A model generated the notes under the pieces. It did no database searches and was not told the origin of the DNA. It saw only the letters and a list, made by a program, of their open reading frames with translations. This document shows positions 44,865 through 52,622 of a DNA stretch of 64,000 nucleotides, in pieces. The translations under genes were made by a program, and so were the position numbers. Each line of letters begins with the position of its first letter. Positions within the stretch are counted from its first letter, which is position 1. The stretch comes from Halomonas denitrificans (lineage in GTDB: Bacteria; Pseudomonadota; Gammaproteobacteria; Pseudomonadales; Halomonadaceae), in assembly GCF_003056305.1 (NCBI RefSeq), contig NZ_PYVX01000004.1, positions 186,001 to 250,000 on the forward strand, in the 5' to 3' direction.

Positions 44865-46061
44865 TCAGAGCCGGCCGGCGGCGCGCCAGGCCGCTTGCCA
44901 GCCGTCGATCAGCTCGCGCTGGTGGGGCTGCAGCGCCTGATAGGCCCAGGCGGCGATCTCCGCGTTCTGGGGATCGGGCACGACGGTCTCGCTCTCGGCC
45001 AGCGCCTCGAGCACCGCGTGGCCGCAGAGCGGCACGTAGCCCTCCGAGTAGCCGCCCTCGTGGACCATCACCAGCCGGCCGTCGCAGACCCGCTCGGCGA
45101 GCGCCATCAGCTGGCGGGTCATGTCGCCGAAGGCCGCGCTGTTGAGCAGCATCTTGCCCAGCGGGTCCTTGGCGCAGGCATCATAGCCGCAGGCCACCAC
45201 GATCAGCTCGGGCCGGAAGGCCTCGAGGGCCGGCAACACCAGCTCGCGCATGGCGTGGGCGTAGGCGCCGAGGCCGCAACCGGGCGGCAGCGGCAGGTTG
45301 AGGCAGGCGCCCTCGCCGGCTCCCTCCCCTTGCTCCTCGAAGGTGCCGGTGTCCAGCGGGTAGTTGCCCGCCTGGTGGATCGAGACCGTGAACACCTCGG
45401 GGTCATCGTAGAAGGCGGCCTGCTGGCCGTTGCCGTGGTGCACGTCCCAGTCGAGGATCGCCACCCGCCCCACCTGCCCCAGGGCGCGGGCGCGCATCAC
45501 CGCGACCGGAATGTTGCCCAGCAGGCAGAAGCCGCGGCCCTGATCGGCCTCGGCGTGGTGACCGGGGGGCCGGCAGAGCGCGTAGGCGCGCGCGAGCTCC
45601 CCGGTGGCCACGGCCTCGACCGCGGCGATGGCGAGCCCCGCCGACTGGCGCGCGGCGGCGAGGCTGCCCGGCGTATAGGGCGCGCAGTCGCCGCCGTTGC
45701 CGCCGAGGCCGCGGTCGCCGGCCTCGAGGGCCTCGAGGTAGCGCGGCGTATGGAAGCGCGCGAGGTCCTCGCGGCCCGCCGGTGCCGGCTTGCGCACGCT
45801 AAGCTCATCGATCAGCCCCGAGACCTCCAGCAGGTTCTTCAGGCGCCGCTTGCTCTCCGCGCTCTCCGAGGCGGGCTGGGGCTGCAGGAACTCGCCCGGC
45901 GCCGAGAAGACGCCGATGGCGCCCGGGTCGTGCCAGAAGCAGCGCTCGTGCCAGAAGAAACCGACGCCAGGCGTTCCTGCGGCAGAGGTTCCTGCGGCAG
46001 AGGTTCCTGCGGCAGAGGTTCCTGCGGCCGGCGTTCTGCTCGTCGCGTCACCCGCGGTCAT
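44865..46061 (-). CDS. Class II histone deacetylase-like amidohydrolase
   Basis: A zinc amidohydrolase of the HDAC/acetylpolyamine amidohydrolase superfamily, 398 residues. Zn and catalytic motifs are intact: RPPGHHAEADQGRGFCLLGN, LDWDVHHGNGQQ, ACGYDACAKDPLG and HEGGYSEGY (transition-state Tyr). It would remove acetyl groups from small amines, amino acids or protein lysine. After MTAGDATSR the N-terminus has four copies of an AAGTS-like pentapeptide encoded by a 15-base tandem repeat, unlike typical members. The start overlaps the cyclodeaminase-family gene by four bases. Confidence 0.9.
   Translation of the reverse strand: MTAGDATSRTPAAGTSAAGTSAAGTSAAGTPGVGFFWHERCFWHDPGAIGVFSAPGEFLQPQPASESAESKRRLKNLLEVSGLIDELSVRKPAPAGREDLARFHTPRYLEALEAGDRGLGGNGGDCAPYTPGSLAAARQSAGLAIAAVEAVATGELARAYALCRPPGHHAEADQGRGFCLLGNIPVAVMRARALGQVGRVAILDWDVHHGNGQQAAFYDDPEVFTVSIHQAGNYPLDTGTFEEQGEGAGEGACLNLPLPPGCGLGAYAHAMRELVLPALEAFRPELIVVACGYDACAKDPLGKMLLNSAAFGDMTRQLMALAERVCDGRLVMVHEGGYSEGYVPLCGHAVLEALAESETVVPDPQNAEIAAWAYQALQPHQRELIDGWQAAWRAAGRL
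45973..46028. repeat. 15-base tandem repeat, 3.7 copies, within the deacetylase gene
   Basis: GTTCCTGCGGCAGAG repeats exactly at 45973, 45988 and 46003, with a partial fourth copy at 46018-46028. It is in frame and encodes AAGTS-type pentapeptides near the protein N-terminus. Copy number could vary between strains without frameshift. Confidence 0.95.
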
Positions 46062-46999
46062 GCCTCGCCCTCCAGCCGTTCCCACACCTCGATGGCCGCG
46101 GCCAGGTCCTCGAGCGAGGCGCCCACCGACTTGAACAGGGTGATGGCCTCCGGCGAGGTGCGCCCCGGGCGCTCGCCGCGCAGCAGCTCGACGAGCTCGC
46201 CGCGGATCTCCTCGAAGGCGAAGCGCCCCTCGTCGATCGCCTGCAGGATGTCGCCCGCCTCGCCCCGGGCGCCGGGGTAGGTGTCGACGAACACCTCGCT
46301 GCGCGCCAGGCACTCGGCATCGGTCTCACGCATGCTCGGCCGGAAGGCGCCGATCAGGTCGAGGTGCGTGCCGGGCGAGAGCCAGTCGCCGCGGATCAGC
46401 GGTTCGGTGGAGAGGGTCACGCAGCTGACGATGTCCGCCTCCCGGGTCGCCGCCTCGAGGTCGGTGACGGCGGCCGTGTCGAAGCGGTCCGCATACTCGG
46501 CCGCCAGCCGCTCGGCCTTGTCGGGATGGCGCCCCCAGATCCGCACCCTCGCGATGGGACGCACCGCGGCGTGGGCCTCGATCACCATCGGCGCCAGCCG
46601 GCCGGTGCCCACCACCAGCAGGGTCGCGGCATCGTCTCGGGCCAGTTCCCGGGCGGCCAGCGCCGAGGCGGCGGCGGTCCGTCGTCGGGTCAGCTCGCCG
46701 CCGTCGAGACAGGCCAGGGGACGCCCGTGATCGCCCTCGCTGAGCAGGTAGACGCCGGAGATGGCCGGCAGGCCGTGCTCGGCATTCTGCGGAAAGACGT
46801 TGACCATCTTCATGCCGATGTAGCCGGCCCGCTCCCAGGCCGGCATCAGCAGCATGGTGGCCTCGCCGTCCGGCCGGTGCATGGCATGGTGGTGGCGCGG
46901 CGGCGACTCCACGCCCTCGCGGAAGGTCGTGGCCAGCCGCTCGACCAGCGCCGTCCAGTCGAGCGACGCCGCCACTTCCCTGTCGGTGATGATGCGCAT
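46058..46999 (-). CDS. Ornithine cyclodeaminase / mu-crystallin family protein
   Basis: A 313-residue NAD(P)-dependent enzyme. Landmarks: MLLMPAWERAGYIGMKMVNV (substrate Lys), LTRRRTAAASALAARELARD, Rossmann motif LLVVGTGRLAPMVIEAHA and HLDLIGAFRPSMRETD. The family includes ornithine cyclodeaminase, alanine dehydrogenase, ketimine reductases, delta1-pyrroline-2-carboxylate reductase and EutC of ectoine degradation. GTGRLA in place of GAGxQA fits the reductase-like branch. It is flanked by a deacetylase and RidA, suggesting that a deacetylated amine yields an imine it reduces (inference). Specific substrate not predictable. Confidence 0.87.
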   Translation of the reverse strand: MRIITDREVAASLDWTALVERLATTFREGVESPPRHHHAMHRPDGEATMLLMPAWERAGYIGMKMVNVFPQNAEHGLPAISGVYLLSEGDHGRPLACLDGGELTRRRTAAASALAARELARDDAATLLVVGTGRLAPMVIEAHAAVRPIARVRIWGRHPDKAERLAAEYADRFDTAAVTDLEAATREADIVSCVTLSTEPLIRGDWLSPGTHLDLIGAFRPSMRETDAECLARSEVFVDTYPGARGEAGDILQAIDEGRFAFEEIRGELVELLRGERPGRTSPEAITLFKSVGASLEDLAAAIEVWERLEGEA

Positions 47000-47000
47000 C

Positions 47001-47357
47001 TCAGCCCTCCGGAAGCGCCGCGGTGACCATGATCTCGACCTTCCACTCAGGCTTGGCGAGCTTGGCCTCGACGGCGGCCCGCACCGGCGGGCGACCCGGC
47101 ACCACCCAGCTGTCCCAGGCAGCGTTCATCTGGTCGAACTCGGCCATGCTGGTCACCCAGATCTGGGCGGCGATCAGCTGCTCCTTGGAGGTCCCCGCGC
47201 GGGCCAGCAGGTCGTCGATGCGCGCCAGCACCTGTTCGGTCTGGCCGCGCATGTCGGCGCTCGGGTCGCTCGGCACCTGGCCGGCCAGGTAGACGGTGCC
47301 GTTGTGCACGGTGATCTGGCTCATGCGGGCGTTGCTGTCGTGATGGGTGACGGTCAT
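47001..47357 (-). CDS. RidA-family enamine/imine deaminase
   Basis: A 118-residue protein of the YjgF/YER057c/UK114 family that hydrolyses reactive 2-aminoacrylate and other imines. Features are VHNGTVYLAGQVPSD, TEQVLARIDDLLARAGTSKE, the catalytic Arg in RPPVRAAVEA and Glu in VEIMVTAALPEG. It is one base from the cyclodeaminase-family gene and 26 from the second deacetylase gene, so clearly in their operon. Imine intermediates from aminotransferase or cyclodeaminase reactions explain its presence. Confidence 0.92.
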   Translation of the reverse strand: MTVTHHDSNARMSQITVHNGTVYLAGQVPSDPSADMRGQTEQVLARIDDLLARAGTSKEQLIAAQIWVTSMAEFDQMNAAWDSWVVPGRPPVRAAVEAKLAKPEWKVEIMVTAALPEG

Positions 47358-47383
47358 GGCGTGGCCTCTCGTCGTGATGGCAG

Positions 47384-48418
47384 TCAGGCTGCGGTGAAGC
47401 CGCCAAGGAAGGCGGCCAGGTTGTCGCCCAGGTGCTCGGTGGGGTAGCCCCCCTCCTGCACCAGCACGGTGGGCAGGCCGAGGGCGGCGATGCGCCGCCC
47501 CACGGCGAAGAAGTCCTCGGTCTCGAGCACCAGGCCGGCCAGCGGGTCGTCCTTGTGGGCATCGAGCCCCAGCGCGACCACCACGGACTCGGGCCGGAAG
47601 GCGTCGAGCCGCGCGATCAGGCGATCCAGGGCGGCCAGGAAGGCCGCGCCGTCGCTGCCCAGGGGCAGCGGCAGGTTGACGTTGGCACCCTCCCCTTCAC
47701 CCTCGCCGGTCTCGTCGGCGCCGCCCCAGAAGAAGGGGTAGAAGTCGGCGGGGTCGGCGTGCAGCGAGCCGGTCCAGACGTCGCCGCGAGCGTAGAAGAT
47801 GTCCTGGGTGCCGTTGCCGTGGTGCAGGTCGACGTCGAGGATCGCCACCCGCTCGTGCCGCTCGCGCAGCACCGTGGCGGCCAGCGCCGCGTTGTTGAGG
47901 AAGCAGAAGCCGCCGGCACGCTCCGGGCCGGCATGATGGCCGGGCGGACGACACAGCGCATAGGCCGCGTCCTCCCCGGCGATCACCGCATCGGCGGCAG
48001 CCTCGGCGCTGGCGGCGCTGGCCAGGATGCCGGCGAAGCTGTCGGCGGTCATCGGGCAGGCCATGTCGTGCATGTGCCAGCCCACCAGCCCCACCGGGTG
48101 GCGGGGATAGTGGTGCCCGCCGCCGCAGGGGTGGACATTGGGCGCCACGATCTCGGCGGCGTCGGGCAGCGCCTGCCAGCGGGCATGGATGGTCTCGAGG
48201 AAGTCGAGATAGCGCGGGGCATGGATGGCCGCCAGGCGCTCGCGCAGCCGCGGGCCGTCGACCAGGGTGGGCGGTGTCATCGCCAGCCCCATGGACGCCA
48301 GGCCCCGGGTCAGGAGCTCGGCGCGCACCGGCCCCTCCGGCGAGTCCACCGCCCGGCCGCGCAGCAGGAAGGTCGGCGGCGCGTGGCGTTGCTGGTCGGG
48401 GTGGTAGAAGAGCTTCAT
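47384..48418 (-). CDS. Acetylpolyamine amidohydrolase-type deacetylase
   Basis: A second HDAC-superfamily enzyme, 344 residues. Motifs: CRPPGHHAGPERAGGFCFLN, LDVDLHHGNGTQDIFYARGD, LGLDAHKDDPLAG and VQEGGYPTEHLG. The start MKLFYHPDQQRHAPPTFLLRG and length match bacterial acetylpolyamine amidohydrolases, which deacetylate acetylputrescine, acetylcadaverine and related diamines. Having it beside a class II-like paralog suggests two substrates or two positions of one substrate. It is 12 bases from the TRAP permease gene upstream. Confidence 0.9.
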   Translation of the reverse strand: MKLFYHPDQQRHAPPTFLLRGRAVDSPEGPVRAELLTRGLASMGLAMTPPTLVDGPRLRERLAAIHAPRYLDFLETIHARWQALPDAAEIVAPNVHPCGGGHHYPRHPVGLVGWHMHDMACPMTADSFAGILASAASAEAAADAVIAGEDAAYALCRPPGHHAGPERAGGFCFLNNAALAATVLRERHERVAILDVDLHHGNGTQDIFYARGDVWTGSLHADPADFYPFFWGGADETGEGEGEGANVNLPLPLGSDGAAFLAALDRLIARLDAFRPESVVVALGLDAHKDDPLAGLVLETEDFFAVGRRIAALGLPTVLVQEGGYPTEHLGDNLAAFLGGFTAA

Positions 48419-48430
48419 CGATGGCAGTCC

Positions 48431-49708
48431 TCAGTCCAGGAGCGACGGGATCCAGGTGGAAAGCGCCGGGAAGGCCGCGAGCATCACCACCACGGCAATG
48501 AAGGCGCAGTAGAACGGCAGCGAGGCGACGATCGCCCGTTCATAGGGCACCTGGGCGATCCGGGCCGCGGTCATCAGGGTCATCCCCACCGGGGGCGTCA
48601 CGTTGGCGATGTTCAGGGTGACGATCATCACGATCGCGAAGTGCAGGGGATCGAAGCCCAGCGACACCATCGCCGGCACCACCACCGGACCGATCACCAC
48701 CAGCGCCGGCAGCACGTCCATCACGGTGCCGATCACGATCAGCAGCAGGCACACCAGCATGATCTGGACGAAGGGCACGTCGCTGAGGGTCGTGATCAGC
48801 TCCGCCGCCTCCCGGGCGATGCCCGAGCGGGTCACGAACCAGCCCAGCACCGCCGAGGTGGCCAGCAGGAAGAACACCACGCCGGAAAACTTCACGGTGG
48901 TGACCAGGGCCTGCCAGATCTTGTGCAGGGTGAGATTGCGGTAGAACACCATGCCGATGAAGATAGCGTAGACGGCGGCGAAGCCCGAGGCCTCGGTGAT
49001 GGTGGTCATCCCCGAGAGGATGCCGCCGAGGATGATCAACGGCACCAGCATCGCCGGCAGGGCCGACAGGAAGGCGAGGATCGCCACGCGGATCGGCGTG
49101 GCGCCCTGCTTGGGGTAGCCGCGCAGCCAGGCCAGCACGATGCTGGTCACAAGCAGCGCCAGGGTCATCAGCACGCCGGGCAGGATGCCGCCGGCGAACA
49201 GGTCGATCACCGAGATGTCCCGCAGCAGGGTGGCATAGACCACCATCACCACGCTGGGGGGGATGATCGGCCCGATGATCGAGGAGCAGGCGGTGATGGC
49301 CGCCGCATACTCGGCATCGTAGCCCTGCTTCTTCATCTCCGGGATCATGATCTTGCCGATGGCCACGGTATCGGTGATCGCCGCCCCGGTGAGGCCGGCG
49401 AAGAACAGGGAGACCGTGACGTTGACGTGGGAGAGCGCCCCGCGGACGCGGCCGAACAGGGCATTGTTGAAGGCGATCAGCTTCTGGGTCAGGCCGCCCT
49501 GGTTCATGAGCTCGGCGGTGAAGATGAAATATGGCACCGCGATCAGCATGTAGCCCGACACGCCGGAGAACATGCGATCGGCGATGATGCCCACCAGCCG
49601 CTCCCCGCCCAGGGAGTAGACGCCGGCCACGCCGGAGATGGCCATGACCACGGCCACCGGGGCGCCGATCAGCAGCACGACGATGAAGGCAAGGATGGCA
49701 GGCGTCAT
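48431..49708 (-). CDS. dctM: TRAP transporter large permease (DctM)
   Basis: A 425-residue inner-membrane protein with about 12 segments that couples Na+ entry to substrate uptake. It begins MTPAILAFIVVLLIGAPVAV, has the conserved GERLVGIIADRMFSGVSGYM, FFAGLTGAAITDTVAIGKIM and AITACSSIIGPIIPPSVVMV, and ends in a long hydrophobic stretch. The start overlaps dctQ by four bases. Third component of a DctPQM set read with the deacetylase genes, so the substrate is probably their substrate. Confidence 0.93.
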   Translation of the reverse strand: MTPAILAFIVVLLIGAPVAVVMAISGVAGVYSLGGERLVGIIADRMFSGVSGYMLIAVPYFIFTAELMNQGGLTQKLIAFNNALFGRVRGALSHVNVTVSLFFAGLTGAAITDTVAIGKIMIPEMKKQGYDAEYAAAITACSSIIGPIIPPSVVMVVYATLLRDISVIDLFAGGILPGVLMTLALLVTSIVLAWLRGYPKQGATPIRVAILAFLSALPAMLVPLIILGGILSGMTTITEASGFAAVYAIFIGMVFYRNLTLHKIWQALVTTVKFSGVVFFLLATSAVLGWFVTRSGIAREAAELITTLSDVPFVQIMLVCLLLIVIGTVMDVLPALVVIGPVVVPAMVSLGFDPLHFAIVMIVTLNIANVTPPVGMTLMTAARIAQVPYERAIVASLPFYCAFIAVVVMLAAFPALSTWIPSLLD

Positions 49709-50250
49709 GAGCGGCGCTCCTCTTCGTGGCCCCCGATCACCTCCTCGATGACCGTCGATTCGTCGATGAAGTGCTCCAGCAGGCCGAAGCCCTGCACCAG
49801 GTGCAGCAGGAAGATGGCCCCGGAGAGCGGCACGGCCGCGGCCGTCCATTGGCGCGAGATCTGGATGTTGTCGGAGACCATGTAGACCTGGGTGGCATTC
49901 TGGAAGAAGCCCCAGCCGTACCAGATCATCAGCAGGGCGAAGATCGCCATCACCGAAAGGGTCAGCACGGCGGCCACCTTGACGAGGGCGTCGGGCAGCA
50001 GCTTCACCAGCAGCGTCATGGCCACGTGCTCACCGGCGTGCAGCGCGATGGTGGACGAGAGCAGGCCGATCCAGGGCAGGAAGAGTCGCGCCAGGGAGTA
50101 GGTCCAGCTCAGGGCATCGCCGGTGAAGAGCGTGTAGAGAAAGCCCGTGAACGAGATCGCCAGCATGCCGAGGATGCAACTCACGCAGAACACGATCACG
50201 AGTTGATTCACGACATCGCTGAGTCGACGGGCCTGGTGGAGTAGGCTCAT
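49705..50250 (-). CDS. dctQ: TRAP transporter small permease (DctQ)
   Basis: A 181-residue inner-membrane protein with four segments, the usual DctQ layout (LVIVFCVSCILGMLAISFTG; LFLPWIGLLSSTIALHAGEH; VAAVLTLSVMAIFALLMIWY; AAVPLSGAIFLLHLVQGFG). The SLARLFLPWIGLLSSTIAL with HAGEH is the DctQ signature. The ATG at 50250 is preferred over a TTG two codons earlier. A hairpin separates it from dctP. Confidence 0.9.
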   Translation of the reverse strand: MSLLHQARRLSDVVNQLVIVFCVSCILGMLAISFTGFLYTLFTGDALSWTYSLARLFLPWIGLLSSTIALHAGEHVAMTLLVKLLPDALVKVAAVLTLSVMAIFALLMIWYGWGFFQNATQVYMVSDNIQISRQWTAAAVPLSGAIFLLHLVQGFGLLEHFIDESTVIEEVIGGHEEERRS

Positions 50251-50309
50251 GGGCAATATCCGGCTCGGGAAACGGAGCCCCGTCGGGGGCGACGCCAGTC
50301 ACACGGCCA

Positions 50310-50332
50310 GGGCAGCCCGACCAGGGCTGCCC
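50310..50332 (-). terminator. Hairpin between dctP and dctQ
   Basis: A 9-bp stem, GGGCAGCCC / GGGCTGCCC, with a 5-base loop in the 103-base spacer between the binding-protein gene and the permease genes. It has no T-tract. Such hairpins often make binding protein mRNA more abundant than permease mRNA. Confidence 0.55.
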
Positions 50333-50353
50333 CGACCTCGGAGGGCGGAAGGA

Positions 50354-51430
50354 TCACTGACCGTAGCGCTGGTAGGCCTCTTCCGGCAGCGACTCGCGCA
50401 GCGACGCCACCTCGTCGAGCATGGCCTCGACCAGCTCCGGGTCGGCACCGAAGTCATCGACGATCCAGCTCTTCCAGGCCGGCCGGGCGATGTCCGCCAT
50501 GCGCTGGCGCTCGTCGGTCGGCATGAGGTAGCACTCCTCGAACAGCTCGCAGGACTTCTGCCAGCTGGCCGTCGCCAGCATCGCCGACGCCCCGTGGCTC
50601 AGCGTCACCGCCTCCCGCGCGGCGTTGGTGATGACCCGCTGGTACTCCTCCGGCAGCTCCTGAAACCAGGTCTCGCTGACCACCCAGGAGGCGCTGTTGT
50701 ACACGTGCCCGGTCAGGGTGGTGTAGTCGGTCACCTCGTCGAGCCCGTAGGTGGTGTTGATCACCGGGGCGTTGAACTGGCCGTCGGCGAGCCCCGTCTC
50801 CAGCGCGGTGATCAGCTCGCCCCAGGGCAGCGGCGTGGCCGAGGCGCCCAGCGCCTTCATCGTCGCCACGTGGGCCGGATTCTCCTCGGTGCGGATGTTC
50901 AGCCCCTCGAGGTCCTCGACGGTCTTGATCAGCCGCTCGTTGTTGGTGAAGGCCACGAAGCCCCCGCCGTCGTCGAAGGTGCCAAGGTAGCGCATGTCGG
51001 CGGCCTCGACGGTGCCGGACATGAAGTCGGCGAACCACTCGCCGTCGAAGAAGGCCCAGGCCTGGCGCCAGTCGTCGAACAGGAAGGGGGCGGTAACGAC
51101 CTGGTAGTCAGGGTAGAACGAGGACATGGCGCCGGAGGTCAGGATGCTCGACTGCAGGGCACGTCCACCCGCCTGGACCTGGGAGCCGGTCTCCACCTCG
51201 GAACCCATCTGGCCGCCGCCGAAGATCGTCACCGCGACGTCGCCGTCGGTGCGCGACTCGACCAGTTCCTTGAAGTGGACCAGGCCGGGATAGATGCTGT
51301 TGTTGGTGAGGTTCTCGGGAATCAGGGTGGCGATCGCCATCTCGTAGGACTGCGCCTGCGCCTGGGTGCTGGCGATGGCCAGCGGCAGTGAGGCCAGCGC
51401 GGCCACTCGGGGGAGTGCCTTACGCATCAT
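50354..51430 (-). CDS. dctP: TRAP transporter substrate-binding protein (DctP)
   Basis: A 358-residue periplasmic binding protein. A signal peptide (MMRKALPRVAALASLPLAIA, cleavage near AQAQS) precedes the DctP domain: FKELVESRTDGDVAVTIFGG, FYPDYQVVTAPFLFDDW, DDGGGFVAFTNNERLIKTVE, LEGLNIRTEENPAH (with the substrate-carboxylate Arg), LPWGELITALETGLADGQFN. This Arg suggests an organic acid or amino acid ligand. First gene of the TRAP operon; a 21-base-spaced direct repeat lies upstream. Confidence 0.93.
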   Translation of the reverse strand: MMRKALPRVAALASLPLAIASTQAQAQSYEMAIATLIPENLTNNSIYPGLVHFKELVESRTDGDVAVTIFGGGQMGSEVETGSQVQAGGRALQSSILTSGAMSSFYPDYQVVTAPFLFDDWRQAWAFFDGEWFADFMSGTVEAADMRYLGTFDDGGGFVAFTNNERLIKTVEDLEGLNIRTEENPAHVATMKALGASATPLPWGELITALETGLADGQFNAPVINTTYGLDEVTDYTTLTGHVYNSASWVVSETWFQELPEEYQRVITNAAREAVTLSHGASAMLATASWQKSCELFEECYLMPTDERQRMADIARPAWKSWIVDDFGADPELVEAMLDEVASLRESLPEEAYQRYGQ

Positions 51431-51559
51431 GGGTCATCCTCGCATCGTGTTGTCATTGTCGTTGTCGCGGTCGGCCCCTTGTCACGGCGCCGGGGACACC
51501 TCGGCGGTGCAAGCCCGGCCAGGGCTCTGGCCCCAGACTAGGAGGCCATCGGCGGGGAT

Positions 51560-51594
51560 GCTTGCCCGGGACTGCGCTCTGCTTGCCCGGGACT
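51560..51594. promoter_or_regulatory. Direct repeat, possible AraC-type operator upstream of dctP
   Basis: GCTTGCCCGGGACT occurs at 51560-51573 and again at 51581-51594, 21 bases apart, that is two turns of the helix. It lies 130-165 bases before the dctP start and beside the gene of an AraC-type regulator. AraC proteins usually bind such direct repeats. Confidence 0.55.
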
Positions 51595-51603
51595 CGGGAA
51601 TGC

Positions 51604-52383
51604 TCAGCGGCCGCGGCGCCCCTCGGAGGGCGAGACGGCGAAGCGACGGCGGTAGGCGCGGGAGAAACTCCCCTGGTCGCGAAAGCCCACCAGGGAGGCG
51701 ATATGGCCGAGACTCAGGTCGCTGTGCATGACCAGGGTGCGGGCATGGTCGAGCCGTCGCCGCTGCACGTAGGCGAGAGGCGTCATGCCGGTCAGCTCCC
51801 GGAAGCAGGCATGGAAATGCCCGGCGCTCAGGGCGCAGAGCGCGGCCAGCCGCTCGACGCGGATCTCGTCGGCGAGGTGACGGTCGATCCAGGCGTCCAG
51901 CCGCGCCAGGTCGAGACGCTCGCTGATCCCCGGCGCGGCGAGGCCCTCGAGGTGGGCCGACAGGGGTTCGGCCTCGAGATGCAGGTAGAGGGCGCGCAGC
52001 AGCAGCGCGGCGATCTCGCTGTGCAGGGCCGGGCAGAGCTCGAGCTGACGCATCAGGCTCGCGGCCAGGCGATTGAGACGCGGCGGCACGCCGAAGAAAC
52101 GGGGGTGATCGAAGAGCCGCTCGATCGCGTCGCCATCGCGCAGCGCGGAGAGGCTGTCCGCGGGGATATCGAGCACGAAGGTGCGGTTGCGGCCGTCTCC
52201 CCGGTAGTCGTGATGGCGGCCGCTGGGGATCAAACAGCCTCGGCTGCCGGTGATGCGCCCCCCCTGCCCCTCGATGGAGAGCTCCGTGGCGCCCTGGGTG
52301 GCCAGGATCAGCTGGTGATGGCCATGGTCGTGCGCCACGTGCTCCTGGCCCAAGGTGGCGGTACGCAGATCGAGAAAGGTCAT
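51604..52383 (-). CDS. AraC-family transcriptional regulator
   Basis: A 259-residue regulator. The N-terminal cupin-like sensor (HVAHDHGHHQLILATQGATE, GSRGCLIPSGRHHDYRG) is rich in His and would bind a small ligand. The C-terminal AraC DNA-binding domain (about 160-255) has two HTH motifs: VERLAALCALSAGHFHACFR and LGHIASLVGFRDQGSFSRAY with RRRFAVSPSE. It is read in the same direction as, and directly upstream of, the dctPQM and deacetylase genes, and is divergent from the aminotransferase gene, so it likely controls one or both. Confidence 0.92.
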   Translation of the reverse strand: MTFLDLRTATLGQEHVAHDHGHHQLILATQGATELSIEGQGGRITGSRGCLIPSGRHHDYRGDGRNRTFVLDIPADSLSALRDGDAIERLFDHPRFFGVPPRLNRLAASLMRQLELCPALHSEIAALLLRALYLHLEAEPLSAHLEGLAAPGISERLDLARLDAWIDRHLADEIRVERLAALCALSAGHFHACFRELTGMTPLAYVQRRRLDHARTLVMHSDLSLGHIASLVGFRDQGSFSRAYRRRFAVSPSEGRRGR

Positions 52384-52622
52384 GGGAATCGTCGGCTCGC
52401 GGTCACCATCGACGACTTCAACATGCCGAGGCGGAGCGTGGAACGCAAGCTACGCCCGATCCCCGCCGGGGCGGGAGTCGCCCGGCACGATACAGATGCT
52501 ATGGTGTCGCCAGATCCATCGCCGCCGCCGAGGACTTGCTCCTGTGCCTGCCGAGTCCCTCTCCCCTCGGCACCGGCAAGGTCCGGCGGCTCCCCTCCAC
52601 CACCACCGACTGGGAGTTCCCG

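Noticed and set aside
45973-46028. CRISPR-like repeat
   Set aside because: Repeats of 15 bases are head to tail without spacers and lie in a reading frame.
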